64,000 nt of DNA from assembly GCA_000751295.2 (NCBI GenBank), contig CCMO02000001.1:806001-870000 (forward strand), written 5' to 3'. The notes under the pieces were generated by a model that saw only the letters and a list, made by a program, of their open reading frames with translations, did not search any database and had not been told where the DNA came from. The stretch comes from a bacterium YEK0313 (lineage in GTDB: Bacteria; Pseudomonadota; Alphaproteobacteria; Rhizobiales; Phreatobacteraceae). Of this stretch, positions 34,438-41,690 are shown one piece after another. Position numbers and translations under genes: made by a program. Numbering within the stretch: position 1 is the stretch's first letter; each line of letters opens with the position of its first letter.

Positions 34438-35621
34438 CCGGTGCCTTCGCCCGCCTGACCTCCAAGCCGACCGGCCGGCGCTTCGGCCTGGTGCCGCTCG
34501 GTACCTTCACGCGGACCATCGCGCTCGCCCATGCCCGGCACCTCGCCACCGTCATTACCGCCCTCCTGATCGTCGCGCTGACGCTGGATGTCGCGCCGCG
34601 CGCCGACCGCATCCTTGCGAGCGCGCCGGATCAGGGGCTCATCGGCCTCGCCAGGCACCTCGCGGCCTATATCGCCCTGCGCCTGGCCGACCTGACCGGC
34701 ACCCTGCTTCCGCTGGGCTCGTTCCTCGGCCTGTTCTGGTCCGAGGTCACCCTGACCCAGACGCGCGAACGCGTCGTGATCTGGAACGGCGGCCGCTCGC
34801 CCTTGCAGGCCCTGGTGCCGCTGGCGCTCGTCGGCGTGGTCTGCGGGCTCGTGCAGGTGGCCTCGATCGGCCTGTTCCGGCCCCTCGCCGTCGCCTACCA
34901 GATCGAGCACGGCATCGGCGAATATGGCCGGCGTTTCGACCGCGGCCTCAAGGCCGAGCCGCGCTGGATCACGCTCGACAACCAGATGGTGCGGGCCAGG
35001 CTCGACTACCGGCAGAGCCGGCTGGTCGAGCCGGAGGTCTTCGAGGTCTCGCCCGACGGCCGGCTGGTGGCGCGTATCGCCGCCCGCGGCGCCGTCGCGG
35101 CGGGCAACGGGATCTGGACGTTCAGCGACGGCAGCCGCTGGACGGCGCCGCGGCCGGGCGGGCCGGCGCCGGCCGGCGCGGACGACGCCCGCTGGTTCGA
35201 TACGGAAGCCGTGGCCCTGCCGCTCGACCCGCTCTGGCTCGCCCATTACGGCATCGATGCGCGCTATCTGCCCCAGGCGACGCTCGCCGCGCTGGCGAGC
35301 CGCGGCGACAGCATCCCCGACGCCGCGAGCTATTCGACCTGGTGGCACGTGCGCATCGCCCAAATTCTGCTGCCGTTCGGCATGATGGTGCTGGCCTCTG
35401 CCCTGGCGATGACGCTGGTGCCCCACCGCCTGGCTTTCGGCGCCCTCATGACCATCGGACTGACCGGCTATTTCCTGCATGTCGCCACCAATATTTTCGT
35501 CTGGATCGGGGAATATGGCCGCTTCCCCGCCATTTTTGCCGCCTGGGGCATGCCGCTTGCCATGATCGCCGCCGCCTTCGCCCTGCTCGTCCGGCTCGAA
35601 CGGGCCGGCCGTTCGTCCTGA
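34434..35621 (+). CDS. LptF/LptG (YjgP/YjgQ) family permease, second copy
   Basis: A 395-residue permease starting with GTG inside the stop of the first copy. It has N-terminal membrane segments (ATVITALLIVALTLDV, LGSFLGLFWSEVTLTQTRERV with the coupling helix), a central periplasmic domain (about 160-290), and three C-terminal segments ending ALLVRLERAGRSS. The central domain is shorter and divergent compared with standard LptG. It is the partner of the preceding permease. The GT32 gene follows after nine bases, in the same run. Confidence 0.8.
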   Translation: MTGAFARLTSKPTGRRFGLVPLGTFTRTIALAHARHLATVITALLIVALTLDVAPRADRILASAPDQGLIGLARHLAAYIALRLADLTGTLLPLGSFLGLFWSEVTLTQTRERVVIWNGGRSPLQALVPLALVGVVCGLVQVASIGLFRPLAVAYQIEHGIGEYGRRFDRGLKAEPRWITLDNQMVRARLDYRQSRLVEPEVFEVSPDGRLVARIAARGAVAAGNGIWTFSDGSRWTAPRPGGPAPAGADDARWFDTEAVALPLDPLWLAHYGIDARYLPQATLAALASRGDSIPDAASYSTWWHVRIAQILLPFGMMVLASALAMTLVPHRLAFGALMTIGLTGYFLHVATNIFVWIGEYGRFPAIFAAWGMPLAMIAAAFALLVRLERAGRSS

Positions 35622-35630
35622 GCCGCCGGC

Positions 35631-36392
35631 ATGATCCCGGCGATCCTCCACCAGACCTGGGAAACCCTCGACCCGCCGGCGCGTTTCAGGGCGTTCCGGG
35701 ACGGCATCCGGCGCGTCAATCCGGGCCTCGACATGCGGCTCTACGACGAGGCCGGGCGCCGCGCGCTGATCGAGCGGCACTGGCCCGAGGCGCTCAGGAC
35801 CTATGACCGGCTGCCCTTCGGCGTCGCCAAGGCCGACCTGTTCCGCCTGATCGCGGTCCATGCCGAAGGCGGCTTCTATGCCGATCTCGACATGGAATGC
35901 GTCCGGCCGATCGAGCGTTTCCGCCACACGATGCAGGCCGTGTTCTCGATCGAAACCGAGGTGACGCCGCAGCGCCAGCTGGAGCTCGGCTATGCCCGGC
36001 CGTTCCAGATCGCCAATTGCATGTTCGGCGCGCCGGCGGGCCATCCGTTCATCGCCGAGCTCGTGTCAGCGACGCTCCGGCGGCTGGCGGCGGCTCCGCT
36101 CAGGCGCCCCGACGCCATCGAGGACATGACAGGGCCGCGTGCCCTGACGCGCCACTTCTACTGGCGCAGGCCCGGCGACGTCGCCATTCTCGCCCAGGTG
36201 CACTGGCTGCCGCCCGATCTCTATGCGGCGATCCCGGCCCTCGCGCGGCACATCCATTTCCGCCACCACTGCGCCGGCAGCTGGAAGGATGGCAACGGCC
36301 GGCCGCTGCCGCTCATCCGGCGCTGGATCGAGCGCAACCTCCTGCCGAACCCCTATCCGCGCGGCCTCTGGCACGATTTCGGCTGGCGCTGA
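35631..36392 (+). CDS. GT32-family glycosyltransferase (OCH1/SUR1-like)
   Basis: A 253-residue glycosyltransferase with the Gly_transf_sug pattern. It opens IPAILHQTWETLD, has FGVAKADLFRLIAVHAEGG before the DxD motif YADLD (Asp85 and Asp87), and then MECVRPIE. The C-terminal part includes TGPRALTRHFYW and a late HHCAGSW, both usual in GT32. GT32 includes yeast SUR1/CSH1, which mannosylate inositol phosphorylceramide, and bacterial capsule or toxin sugar transferases. Directly behind two LptF/G-like permeases and near an AUR1-like gene, an inositol-lipid acceptor is the attractive reading. It lacks membrane segments. Confidence 0.8.
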   Translation: MIPAILHQTWETLDPPARFRAFRDGIRRVNPGLDMRLYDEAGRRALIERHWPEALRTYDRLPFGVAKADLFRLIAVHAEGGFYADLDMECVRPIERFRHTMQAVFSIETEVTPQRQLELGYARPFQIANCMFGAPAGHPFIAELVSATLRRLAAAPLRRPDAIEDMTGPRALTRHFYWRRPGDVAILAQVHWLPPDLYAAIPALARHIHFRHHCAGSWKDGNGRPLPLIRRWIERNLLPNPYPRGLWHDFGWR

Positions 36393-36478
36393 GTGGCGAG
36401 TGGGCAGGCAAGAAGCGTCGAGGGATGGCAAGCGCTTCGTCGCGTCATTTCCATTCCCTATTCGCCATTCGCCACTCG
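36391..36478. repeat. Degenerate heptad repeats forming an inverted pair between convergent genes
   Basis: The left part GAGTGGCGAGTGG (36391-36403) is mirrored by CCATTCGCCACTC (36465-36477) with 12 of 13 positions paired. The right side is a run of seven-base units, CCATTCC-CTATTCG-CCATTCG-CCACTCG (36451-36478). It fills the gap between the GT32 gene and the DUF4833 gene, which converge here. Such heptad blocks recur between genes in some Rhizobiales; here they may act as a bidirectional terminator or be a small dispersed repeat. Confidence 0.55.
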
Positions 36479-36484
36479 CCCGCC

Positions 36485-37096
36485 TCACATGTCCAGCCGG
36501 ATTCGCTCGCGGATCGCCTCGCCCGTCGCAAGATCGTAGCCGAAAACGTCGACATGATGGATTTTCGGAATGAAGCCGGCATCGTCGGCCTGCGCATAGG
36601 CGTAGACGACGCGCACCGTGCGATCGCCGACCCTGAGCAGCGCGCGCGGCTGGCCGCGCTCGTCCAGATCGACGATCGCCTCGCGGGCGCGGTAGCCGGC
36701 GATACGCGCCGCATAGCGGCCCTCGCCGATCCGCCGCGAGGACACGCCGAAGGCGAAGACCCGCTCGAAGAAATTGAGCTGGCGCTTCTGGCCCTCCTCG
36801 TCGAACCGGCGCCAGAACGCCTCCACCGGGCGGTCCGGATCGAGCTTGCCGTCCGGCCCAAGCCGAGCGGCATAGACGATCAGGCTGCGGTTGATCGAAT
36901 GCTGCACGTAGAACAGGAGATGCGGATCGGTCGCCACCGGCAGGTCCGGCCTTGCCACCATCAGGCGGCGGCTGACGGTCACCTCCGAGCCGCGCGCGAC
37001 GATCGGCGGCAGGCTCTGCGGCTGGGCCGAGGCCCGGCTGGCGAAACCGAGGGTCGCGGCCGTGACGGCGGTCAGGAAGGAACGACGGTTCACCAT
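36485..37096 (-). CDS. Tat-exported DUF4833 domain protein
   Basis: A 203-residue protein. The N-terminus has a twin-arginine signal (NRRSFLTAVTAATLGFA) cut near SRASAQ. The body fits DUF4833, with FYVQHSINRSLIVYAARL early, LNFFERVFAFG mid-protein and IHHVDVFGYDLATGE near the end. The domain is known mainly from Bacteroidetes and scattered Proteobacteria and has no assigned function. It is divergent from the ACP-ketoacyl-synthase operon across a 270-base gap. The ATG at 37096 is the only one that yields the Tat signal; the longer frame to 37843 runs through the ACP gene in antisense. Confidence 0.75.
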   Translation of the reverse strand: MVNRRSFLTAVTAATLGFASRASAQPQSLPPIVARGSEVTVSRRLMVARPDLPVATDPHLLFYVQHSINRSLIVYAARLGPDGKLDPDRPVEAFWRRFDEEGQKRQLNFFERVFAFGVSSRRIGEGRYAARIAGYRAREAIVDLDERGQPRALLRVGDRTVRVVYAYAQADDAGFIPKIHHVDVFGYDLATGEAIRERIRLDM

Positions 37097-37197
37097 GATG
37101 TCGGGCTGGATCCGTGATAGATGGGGCAATATCGCATAGACATGGGCAATCATCCTGTGCAACAGGCAAACACGGCGTAGATAGGGCGCCAGGAACC

Positions 37198-37226
37198 GTA
37201 TAGGAACGACGGACGGTATAGGAACG
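37198..37226. repeat. Direct repeat GTATAGGAACG upstream of the ACP operon
   Basis: Two identical 11-base copies at 37198-37208 and 37216-37226, 18 bases start to start. They lie about 140-170 bases before the ACP start, between divergent genes. A regulator binding site is possible. A partial third unit, AGGAAC, precedes at 37191. Confidence 0.4.
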
Positions 37227-37366
37227 CGCGACGGAGCCGGAGGGGGCCCGGAGACTTGCCAGGCAGGCGCCTGCCCTATGGACAGCTTTGTTGCAGGCCC
37301 TTGGCTTGCGGGCGCTGAGCGCATAGCTTGCGCCACTTGATCCTCAATTCCAAAGAAGGCTGATGA

Positions 37367-37645
37367 ATGAGCGATATTGCGACCCGCTTTGGAGAGGATG
37401 AGCTGACGCTGCAACTCGTTGAAGTCATTGCGAAAGAAGGCATGGTCGACCTGACCGACGTCGGCCCCGAGACGACCCTTGAATCGCTCAATATCGCCAG
37501 CGTCGACTACATGATGATTCTGGCGGCGGTCGAAGAGAAATTCTCGGTCTACGTGCCGATGGACGAGAGCCTGGCGCAGGTGAAGGACGTCGGCGGGCTG
37601 CTGGCCGTTCTCAAAGAGCGCATTCTCGCCGAAAAGCAGGCCTGA
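37367..37645 (+). CDS. Acyl carrier protein
   Basis: A 92-residue acidic helical carrier protein. The phosphopantetheine Ser is Ser45 in LNIASVDYMM; the usual Asp before it is replaced by Ala. It is divergent from the housekeeping ACP and from AcpXL-type motifs as I know them. An AAGG site precedes the ATG. The ketoacyl synthase starts two bases after its stop, so this is the dedicated carrier of that enzyme. The operon continues with two hot-dog proteins and a desaturase-like protein. Confidence 0.85.
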   Translation: MSDIATRFGEDELTLQLVEVIAKEGMVDLTDVGPETTLESLNIASVDYMMILAAVEEKFSVYVPMDESLAQVKDVGGLLAVLKERILAEKQA

Positions 37646-37646
37646 C

Positions 37647-38858
37647 GTGCCCGGCAGACCAGTCGTCATCACGGGCATCGGCGCCATCTCGGTCGCCGGC
37701 CTCGGCGCCGAGGCTCTCTGGCTCGCCGCCTCGCAGGGCATTTCGGGCGCCCGCCCGGTCAAGCTTACCCGCGACGTCAACAATTCCGTCAAGGTCGCGG
37801 CACAGATTCCCGAGCTCAACCTTCCCGAAATCTTTCCCGACAAGAAGACCGGCTTCTACGACCGCTGCACGGCCTTCGCCCTGATGGCCGCGGATGAGGC
37901 GGTGCGCGATGCCGGGCTCGCCGACGCCATGCCCTTCGGCAACCGCAGCTCGGTGATCGTCGGCACCGGCGTCGCCGGCATCGGATCCATCGAGGACGGC
38001 ACGCTGACGCTTGCCGCCGGCAAGCGCCCGGATCCGCTCACCGTGCCGCGCGCCATGACCAGCGCCGCCGCCTCGCAGGTCGGCATGGCCTATGGCTGCA
38101 CCGGCACCACCTTCGTCATTTCCAGCGCCTGCGCCTCCTCGTCCCAGGCTCTCGGCATGGCACTCATGATGGTGCGGGCCGGGCTGACCGACAGGGTCAT
38201 CGTGGCCGGCACTGAGGCCATCGTCACGCCGGGCGGGTTCAAGGCCTGGGAGGCCATGCGTGTCCTGTCGCCCGATCTCTGCCGGCCCTTCTCCAAGGGG
38301 CGCAACGGCCTGCTGCTCGGCGAGGCGGGCGCCGCCCTGATCGTCGAGGCGGAGGAGGTGGCCTTGGCGCGTGGTGCGCGCATCCGCGCGCGGCTGCTCG
38401 GCTACGGCACGACGAGCGATGCCAAGGACATTCTGCGGCCGGATCTCGACGGCGCCGCCGATGCGATGGCCGCCGCGCTCGACGACGCGGGCGTCGCGCC
38501 CGGCGCCATCGACTATGTCAATGCCCACGGCACCGGCACGGTGCTGAACGACACCACCGAGAGCGAGGCTATCCGCCGGGTCTTCGGCAATCACGCCGCC
38601 GACCTGCCGGTCAGCTCGACCAAGCCCGTGCACGGCCATACGCTCGGCGCGGCCGGCGCGGTCGAGGTGGTGATCACGGTGCGCGCGCTCGAGGAGGGCC
38701 GGATCCCGCCGACGATCAATTTCGCGGCGGCCGACCCGCATTGCGCTATCGACTGCGTGCCGAATGTCGGCCGCGACAAGCCGATCGCCCTCGCCCTGAG
38801 CAATTCCTTCGCCTTCGGCGGCATCAATGCCGCGCTGGTGATCGGACGCGCGGCGTGA
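37647..38858 (+). CDS. Beta-ketoacyl-ACP synthase (KAS II/FabF-like)
   Basis: A 403-residue condensing enzyme. The catalytic triad is complete: Cys162 in SSACASSS, His294 in NAHGTGT and His329 in KPVHGHTLGAAGA, with the closing SFAFGGINAAL. It uses a GTG start one base after the ACP stop codon. It should elongate an acyl chain on the preceding ACP. It stands apart from any fabD/fabG/fabI set, so it probably extends or starts a special fatty acid. Its stop overlaps the next start (GTGA). Confidence 0.9.
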   Translation: MPGRPVVITGIGAISVAGLGAEALWLAASQGISGARPVKLTRDVNNSVKVAAQIPELNLPEIFPDKKTGFYDRCTAFALMAADEAVRDAGLADAMPFGNRSSVIVGTGVAGIGSIEDGTLTLAAGKRPDPLTVPRAMTSAAASQVGMAYGCTGTTFVISSACASSSQALGMALMMVRAGLTDRVIVAGTEAIVTPGGFKAWEAMRVLSPDLCRPFSKGRNGLLLGEAGAALIVEAEEVALARGARIRARLLGYGTTSDAKDILRPDLDGAADAMAAALDDAGVAPGAIDYVNAHGTGTVLNDTTESEAIRRVFGNHAADLPVSSTKPVHGHTLGAAGAVEVVITVRALEEGRIPPTINFAAADPHCAIDCVPNVGRDKPIALALSNSFAFGGINAALVIGRAA

Positions 38859-39232
38859 GCCCCATCGGCCGCAAGGCCTCGGTCCGCCTCGCCGTCACCG
38901 CGGCCGCCGACGACGCAAGGGCCTATGCGATGGCCGTCGGCGCCGAACCCGGCACCGACCGGCTGCCATCGACCTATCCGATCCGCTGGCTGACCGATGC
39001 CGCGGTGGTCGCGCTCGTGCGCGATCTCGGCGCCGACAAGCCGGACGCCCTGCCGGTGCACGAAATGCAGACGGTGGAGCCGCTCGCCCCGCTGCCGCTC
39101 GACACGCCGCTCACGCTCGCCGTCGAAGCGCACCGCAGCGACGCCATCCATGTCGACCTGAAGGCCGAGGTAGCCCAGGCGGACGGCCGGGTGCTTGCCC
39201 GCCTGCACACCCTGCTGCGGCTCCTGCCATGA
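38855..39232 (+). CDS. MaoC-like hot-dog subunit (N-terminal type)
   Basis: A 125-residue protein starting with GTG inside the ketoacyl-synthase stop. The segment ARAYAMAVGAEPGTDRLPSTYPIRWL resembles the non-catalytic N-terminal hot-dog half of MaoC-type dehydratases, and the remainder fits a beta-rich hot-dog fold. It lacks the hydratase D-x4-H motif. Its stop overlaps the start of a catalytic MaoC half, so the two probably form a heterodimer like the HadAB or HTD2-type enzymes. Confidence 0.65.
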   Translation: MSPIGRKASVRLAVTAAADDARAYAMAVGAEPGTDRLPSTYPIRWLTDAAVVALVRDLGADKPDALPVHEMQTVEPLAPLPLDTPLTLAVEAHRSDAIHVDLKAEVAQADGRVLARLHTLLRLLP

Positions 39233-39642
39233 CGCTCGGCAGCTTCACGACCGGCGACCAGTTCGCGCCACGGAGCTTCGGGCCGATCGACCTTGCCTGG
39301 GTGCGCCGTTACGCGGCGGCTTCGGGCGACGACAATCCGATTCATGTCGATGCCGACGCGGCCCGGGCCATCGGCTTGGCCAGACCGATCGTGCAGGGCA
39401 TGCTGCTCATGGGCCTCACAGATACGGCGCTCGCCGGCTGGCTGCCCGGCGCGCAATGCGACAAGCTGTCGACCCGCTTCGCGCTGCCGGTCGCGGTCGG
39501 CGAGACCGTATCGGTCGCGGCCCGCGTCGTTCGCGCCGACATCGCCGAGGACCGTCCGCGCCTGACGCTGCGCATCTTCCTGCGTGACGGCGCCGACAAG
39601 GTCTTGGCTCTCGCCGAGGCGATCGTTTCCGAGCCTGCCTGA
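39229..39642 (+). CDS. MaoC family acyl dehydratase
   Basis: A 137-residue hot-dog protein with the hydratase-2 motif ASGDDNPIHVDADAARAIG, giving the catalytic Asp and His, followed by RPIVQGMLLMG. It would dehydrate 3-hydroxyacyl-ACP made after the ketoacyl synthase step. It is coupled to the preceding hot-dog gene by a four-base overlap. No reductase is in the operon, so ketoreduction must come from elsewhere. Confidence 0.88.
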   Translation: MTLGSFTTGDQFAPRSFGPIDLAWVRRYAAASGDDNPIHVDADAARAIGLARPIVQGMLLMGLTDTALAGWLPGAQCDKLSTRFALPVAVGETVSVAARVVRADIAEDRPRLTLRIFLRDGADKVLALAEAIVSEPA

Positions 39643-39754
39643 GGCGCCCGCCCCTCGCCCCGGCCTTGCGAAGCCGCCGGGCGCGTTGTCCCGGCGCGCC
39701 GGCTTCGGTATCGTGCCGCCCGCCCGATCCGGGCCGTGCATCCGGAGTGACGCC

Positions 39755-40852
39755 TTGACCGTCATGAACCCGCCGTCCGTCGAAACCAGGTCCGCCGCGA
39801 AAAGCGAAAGCGCGCAGCTGCTGAAGGCCGCGCACCGGCTGACCGCCGATCTCATGCAGCCGCGCCCGCCCGTCTACTGGGCCGATCTCCTGGCCAGCAC
39901 CGTCATCGGCTACGGCAGCGTCGCTGCCGCCCTTGCCGCCGGCCTGCCGGTGCCGGTGCGTGTCCTCGCCGGCATCGTCGCCGTGCTGGCGCTCTACCGG
40001 GCGATCCTGTTCATTCACGAGCTGACCCATGTCCGGCTGTCGACCCTGCCAGGCTTCTGGACCGGCTGGAACCTGCTGGTCGGCATTCCCCTGCTGGTGC
40101 CCTCGTTCTTCTACGAAGGCGTGCACACCCTGCACCATGCCAAGACCCATTACGGCACGATCCGCGATCCCGAATATCTGCCGCTTGCCCATGACCGGCC
40201 GCTCAGCCTCGTCGCCTTCACCGTCGCCTCGCTCACCTTCCCGCTCCTGCTGATCGCGCGTTCGCTGTTTCTGGTGCCGCTCGCAGCGATCATCCCGCCG
40301 CTCCGCCGCCTGATGGTCGAGCGCCTGTCCGCGCTCGTCATCAATCCGGCCTTCCGGCGGCCGGAACTGACCCCGACGCTGGCTCGCCGCTGGCTGGTGC
40401 TGGATGCGGCGACCAGCCTCTATGCCTGGACGGTGGCGGCATTCGTTCTGACCGGGGCGATCTCCTGGAGCTCCGCGCTGATCGTGCTCGCCATTGCCGC
40501 CGGCATTGCGCTGATCAACCAGTTCCGCACGCTGTTCGCCCACCACTGGGAGAACGAAGGCGAAGAAATGGACGCGGTCGAGCAGCTCATGGACACGGTC
40601 AACGTGCCGCCGCCCGCCATGCTGCCCATGCTCTGGGCGCCGGTCGGCCTGCGCTATCACGGGCTGCATCATTTCCTGCCCGGCCTGCCCTATCACAGCC
40701 TGGGCGAAGCTCATCGGCGCCTGGTCTCGGCCCTGCCCGCCGACAACGCCTATCACCAGACCAACAGCACCGGCGCCGGCGCGGTGCTCGCCCGCCTGCT
40801 CGCCCATCAGGCGCGGGTGGCCGAGGAGAAACGGGCACGAAAGGGCGGATAG
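39755..40852 (+). CDS. Membrane fatty acid desaturase/hydroxylase-like protein
   Basis: A 365-residue membrane protein with the eight-His layout of the fatty-acid desaturase/hydroxylase superfamily: HELTH (88-92), HTLHH (124-128), then FAHHWENEGEE and LHHFLPGLPYH near the end. Three to four hydrophobic stretches lie between the boxes. A TTG at 39755 has GGAG eight bases upstream and is preferred; the ATG at 39764 would leave 17 bases of spacing. It follows the MaoC gene by 112 bases and probably modifies the acyl chain of the same pathway. Confidence 0.82.
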   Translation: MTVMNPPSVETRSAAKSESAQLLKAAHRLTADLMQPRPPVYWADLLASTVIGYGSVAAALAAGLPVPVRVLAGIVAVLALYRAILFIHELTHVRLSTLPGFWTGWNLLVGIPLLVPSFFYEGVHTLHHAKTHYGTIRDPEYLPLAHDRPLSLVAFTVASLTFPLLLIARSLFLVPLAAIIPPLRRLMVERLSALVINPAFRRPELTPTLARRWLVLDAATSLYAWTVAAFVLTGAISWSSALIVLAIAAGIALINQFRTLFAHHWENEGEEMDAVEQLMDTVNVPPPAMLPMLWAPVGLRYHGLHHFLPGLPYHSLGEAHRRLVSALPADNAYHQTNSTGAGAVLARLLAHQARVAEEKRARKGG

Positions 40853-40951
40853 CCTTCCGGCGAAGCAATCGGCGCGGTGGAAGGCAGAGGCCGGGCCGGA
40901 TCGCCGTGCCTGCCTTGATTGCAATGCGATCACTGCTTAATCTGTCGGGCC

Positions 40952-41191
40952 ATGGCGAGCATCACGATCCGCAACCTCGATGACGGGCTGAAACGCCGGC
41001 TGCGCGTGCGCGCGGCCGAGCACGGTCGCTCCATGGAAGAAGAGGCGCGCGAGATTCTGCGTCAGGCGGTCGGCAATGTCGCCGCGCCGGCCAATCTCGG
41101 CAGGACCATCCATGCCCGCTTCGCCGCTCTTGGCGGCGTCGAGATCGAGCTGCCCCCGCGGGGCCCGATGCGCGATCCGCCGTCGCTCTGA
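40952..41191 (+). CDS. fitA: FitA-type antitoxin
   Basis: A 79-residue protein. The N-terminal ribbon-helix-helix has the FitA pattern: SITIRNLDDGLKRRLRVRAAEHGRS, then MEEEAREILRQAV. The tail is short and contains the toxin-binding part. It is followed after 12 bases by a PIN-domain toxin, the standard order. The pair is expected to repress its own promoter. Confidence 0.9.
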   Translation: MASITIRNLDDGLKRRLRVRAAEHGRSMEEEAREILRQAVGNVAAPANLGRTIHARFAALGGVEIELPPRGPMRDPPSL

Positions 41192-41203
41192 CAGCGCCGC
41201 ATC

Positions 41204-41638
41204 GTGATCGTGATCGACACCAACGTGATCTCCGAGCTGATGCGGGCCGCGCCTGCATCGGCGGTCCTGGAATGGTTCGCTGCCCACCGATCGACCGATC
41301 TCTACCTCAGCGCCGTGAGCGAAGCGGAACTGCGCACCGGCGCGGCCATCCTTCCGGCGGGCAAGCGCCGTGACAGGCTCATCGCCAGCATCGACGCCAT
41401 GATCAATGAAGATTTTGCCGGACGCGTGCTGCCGTTCGACAGTACCGCCGCAAGGGCCTATGCGACGATCGCCGCAGGCCGGCGTGCCACCGGCAGGCCG
41501 ATCGCCGAGGCTGATTGTCAGATCGCGGCCATAGCGCTCGCCTTCGAGGCGACCGTGGCGACGCGCAACGTCGCCGACTTCGAGGGCTGCGGCATCGCGA
41601 TCGTCGATCCCTGGCAGGGCTCCGGTCCGCAGCGCTGA
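41204..41638 (+). CDS. fitB: FitB/VapC-type PIN-domain toxin
   Basis: A 144-residue PIN-domain endoribonuclease starting with GTG. The acidic active-site residues are in place: Asp5 (IDTN), Glu12 (VISELM), the mid Asp (EADCQIAA) and the later Asp (NVADFEG). The closing WQGSG is usual for FitB. It is paired with the antitoxin just upstream. There is no sign of damage, so the module looks functional. Confidence 0.92.
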   Translation: MIVIDTNVISELMRAAPASAVLEWFAAHRSTDLYLSAVSEAELRTGAAILPAGKRRDRLIASIDAMINEDFAGRVLPFDSTAARAYATIAAGRRATGRPIAEADCQIAAIALAFEATVATRNVADFEGCGIAIVDPWQGSGPQR

Positions 41639-41690
41639 GCCATGGACCGCCTTTCCGGCCGGTTCTCTTCCGCGGCGGCCGGCGATCGCC

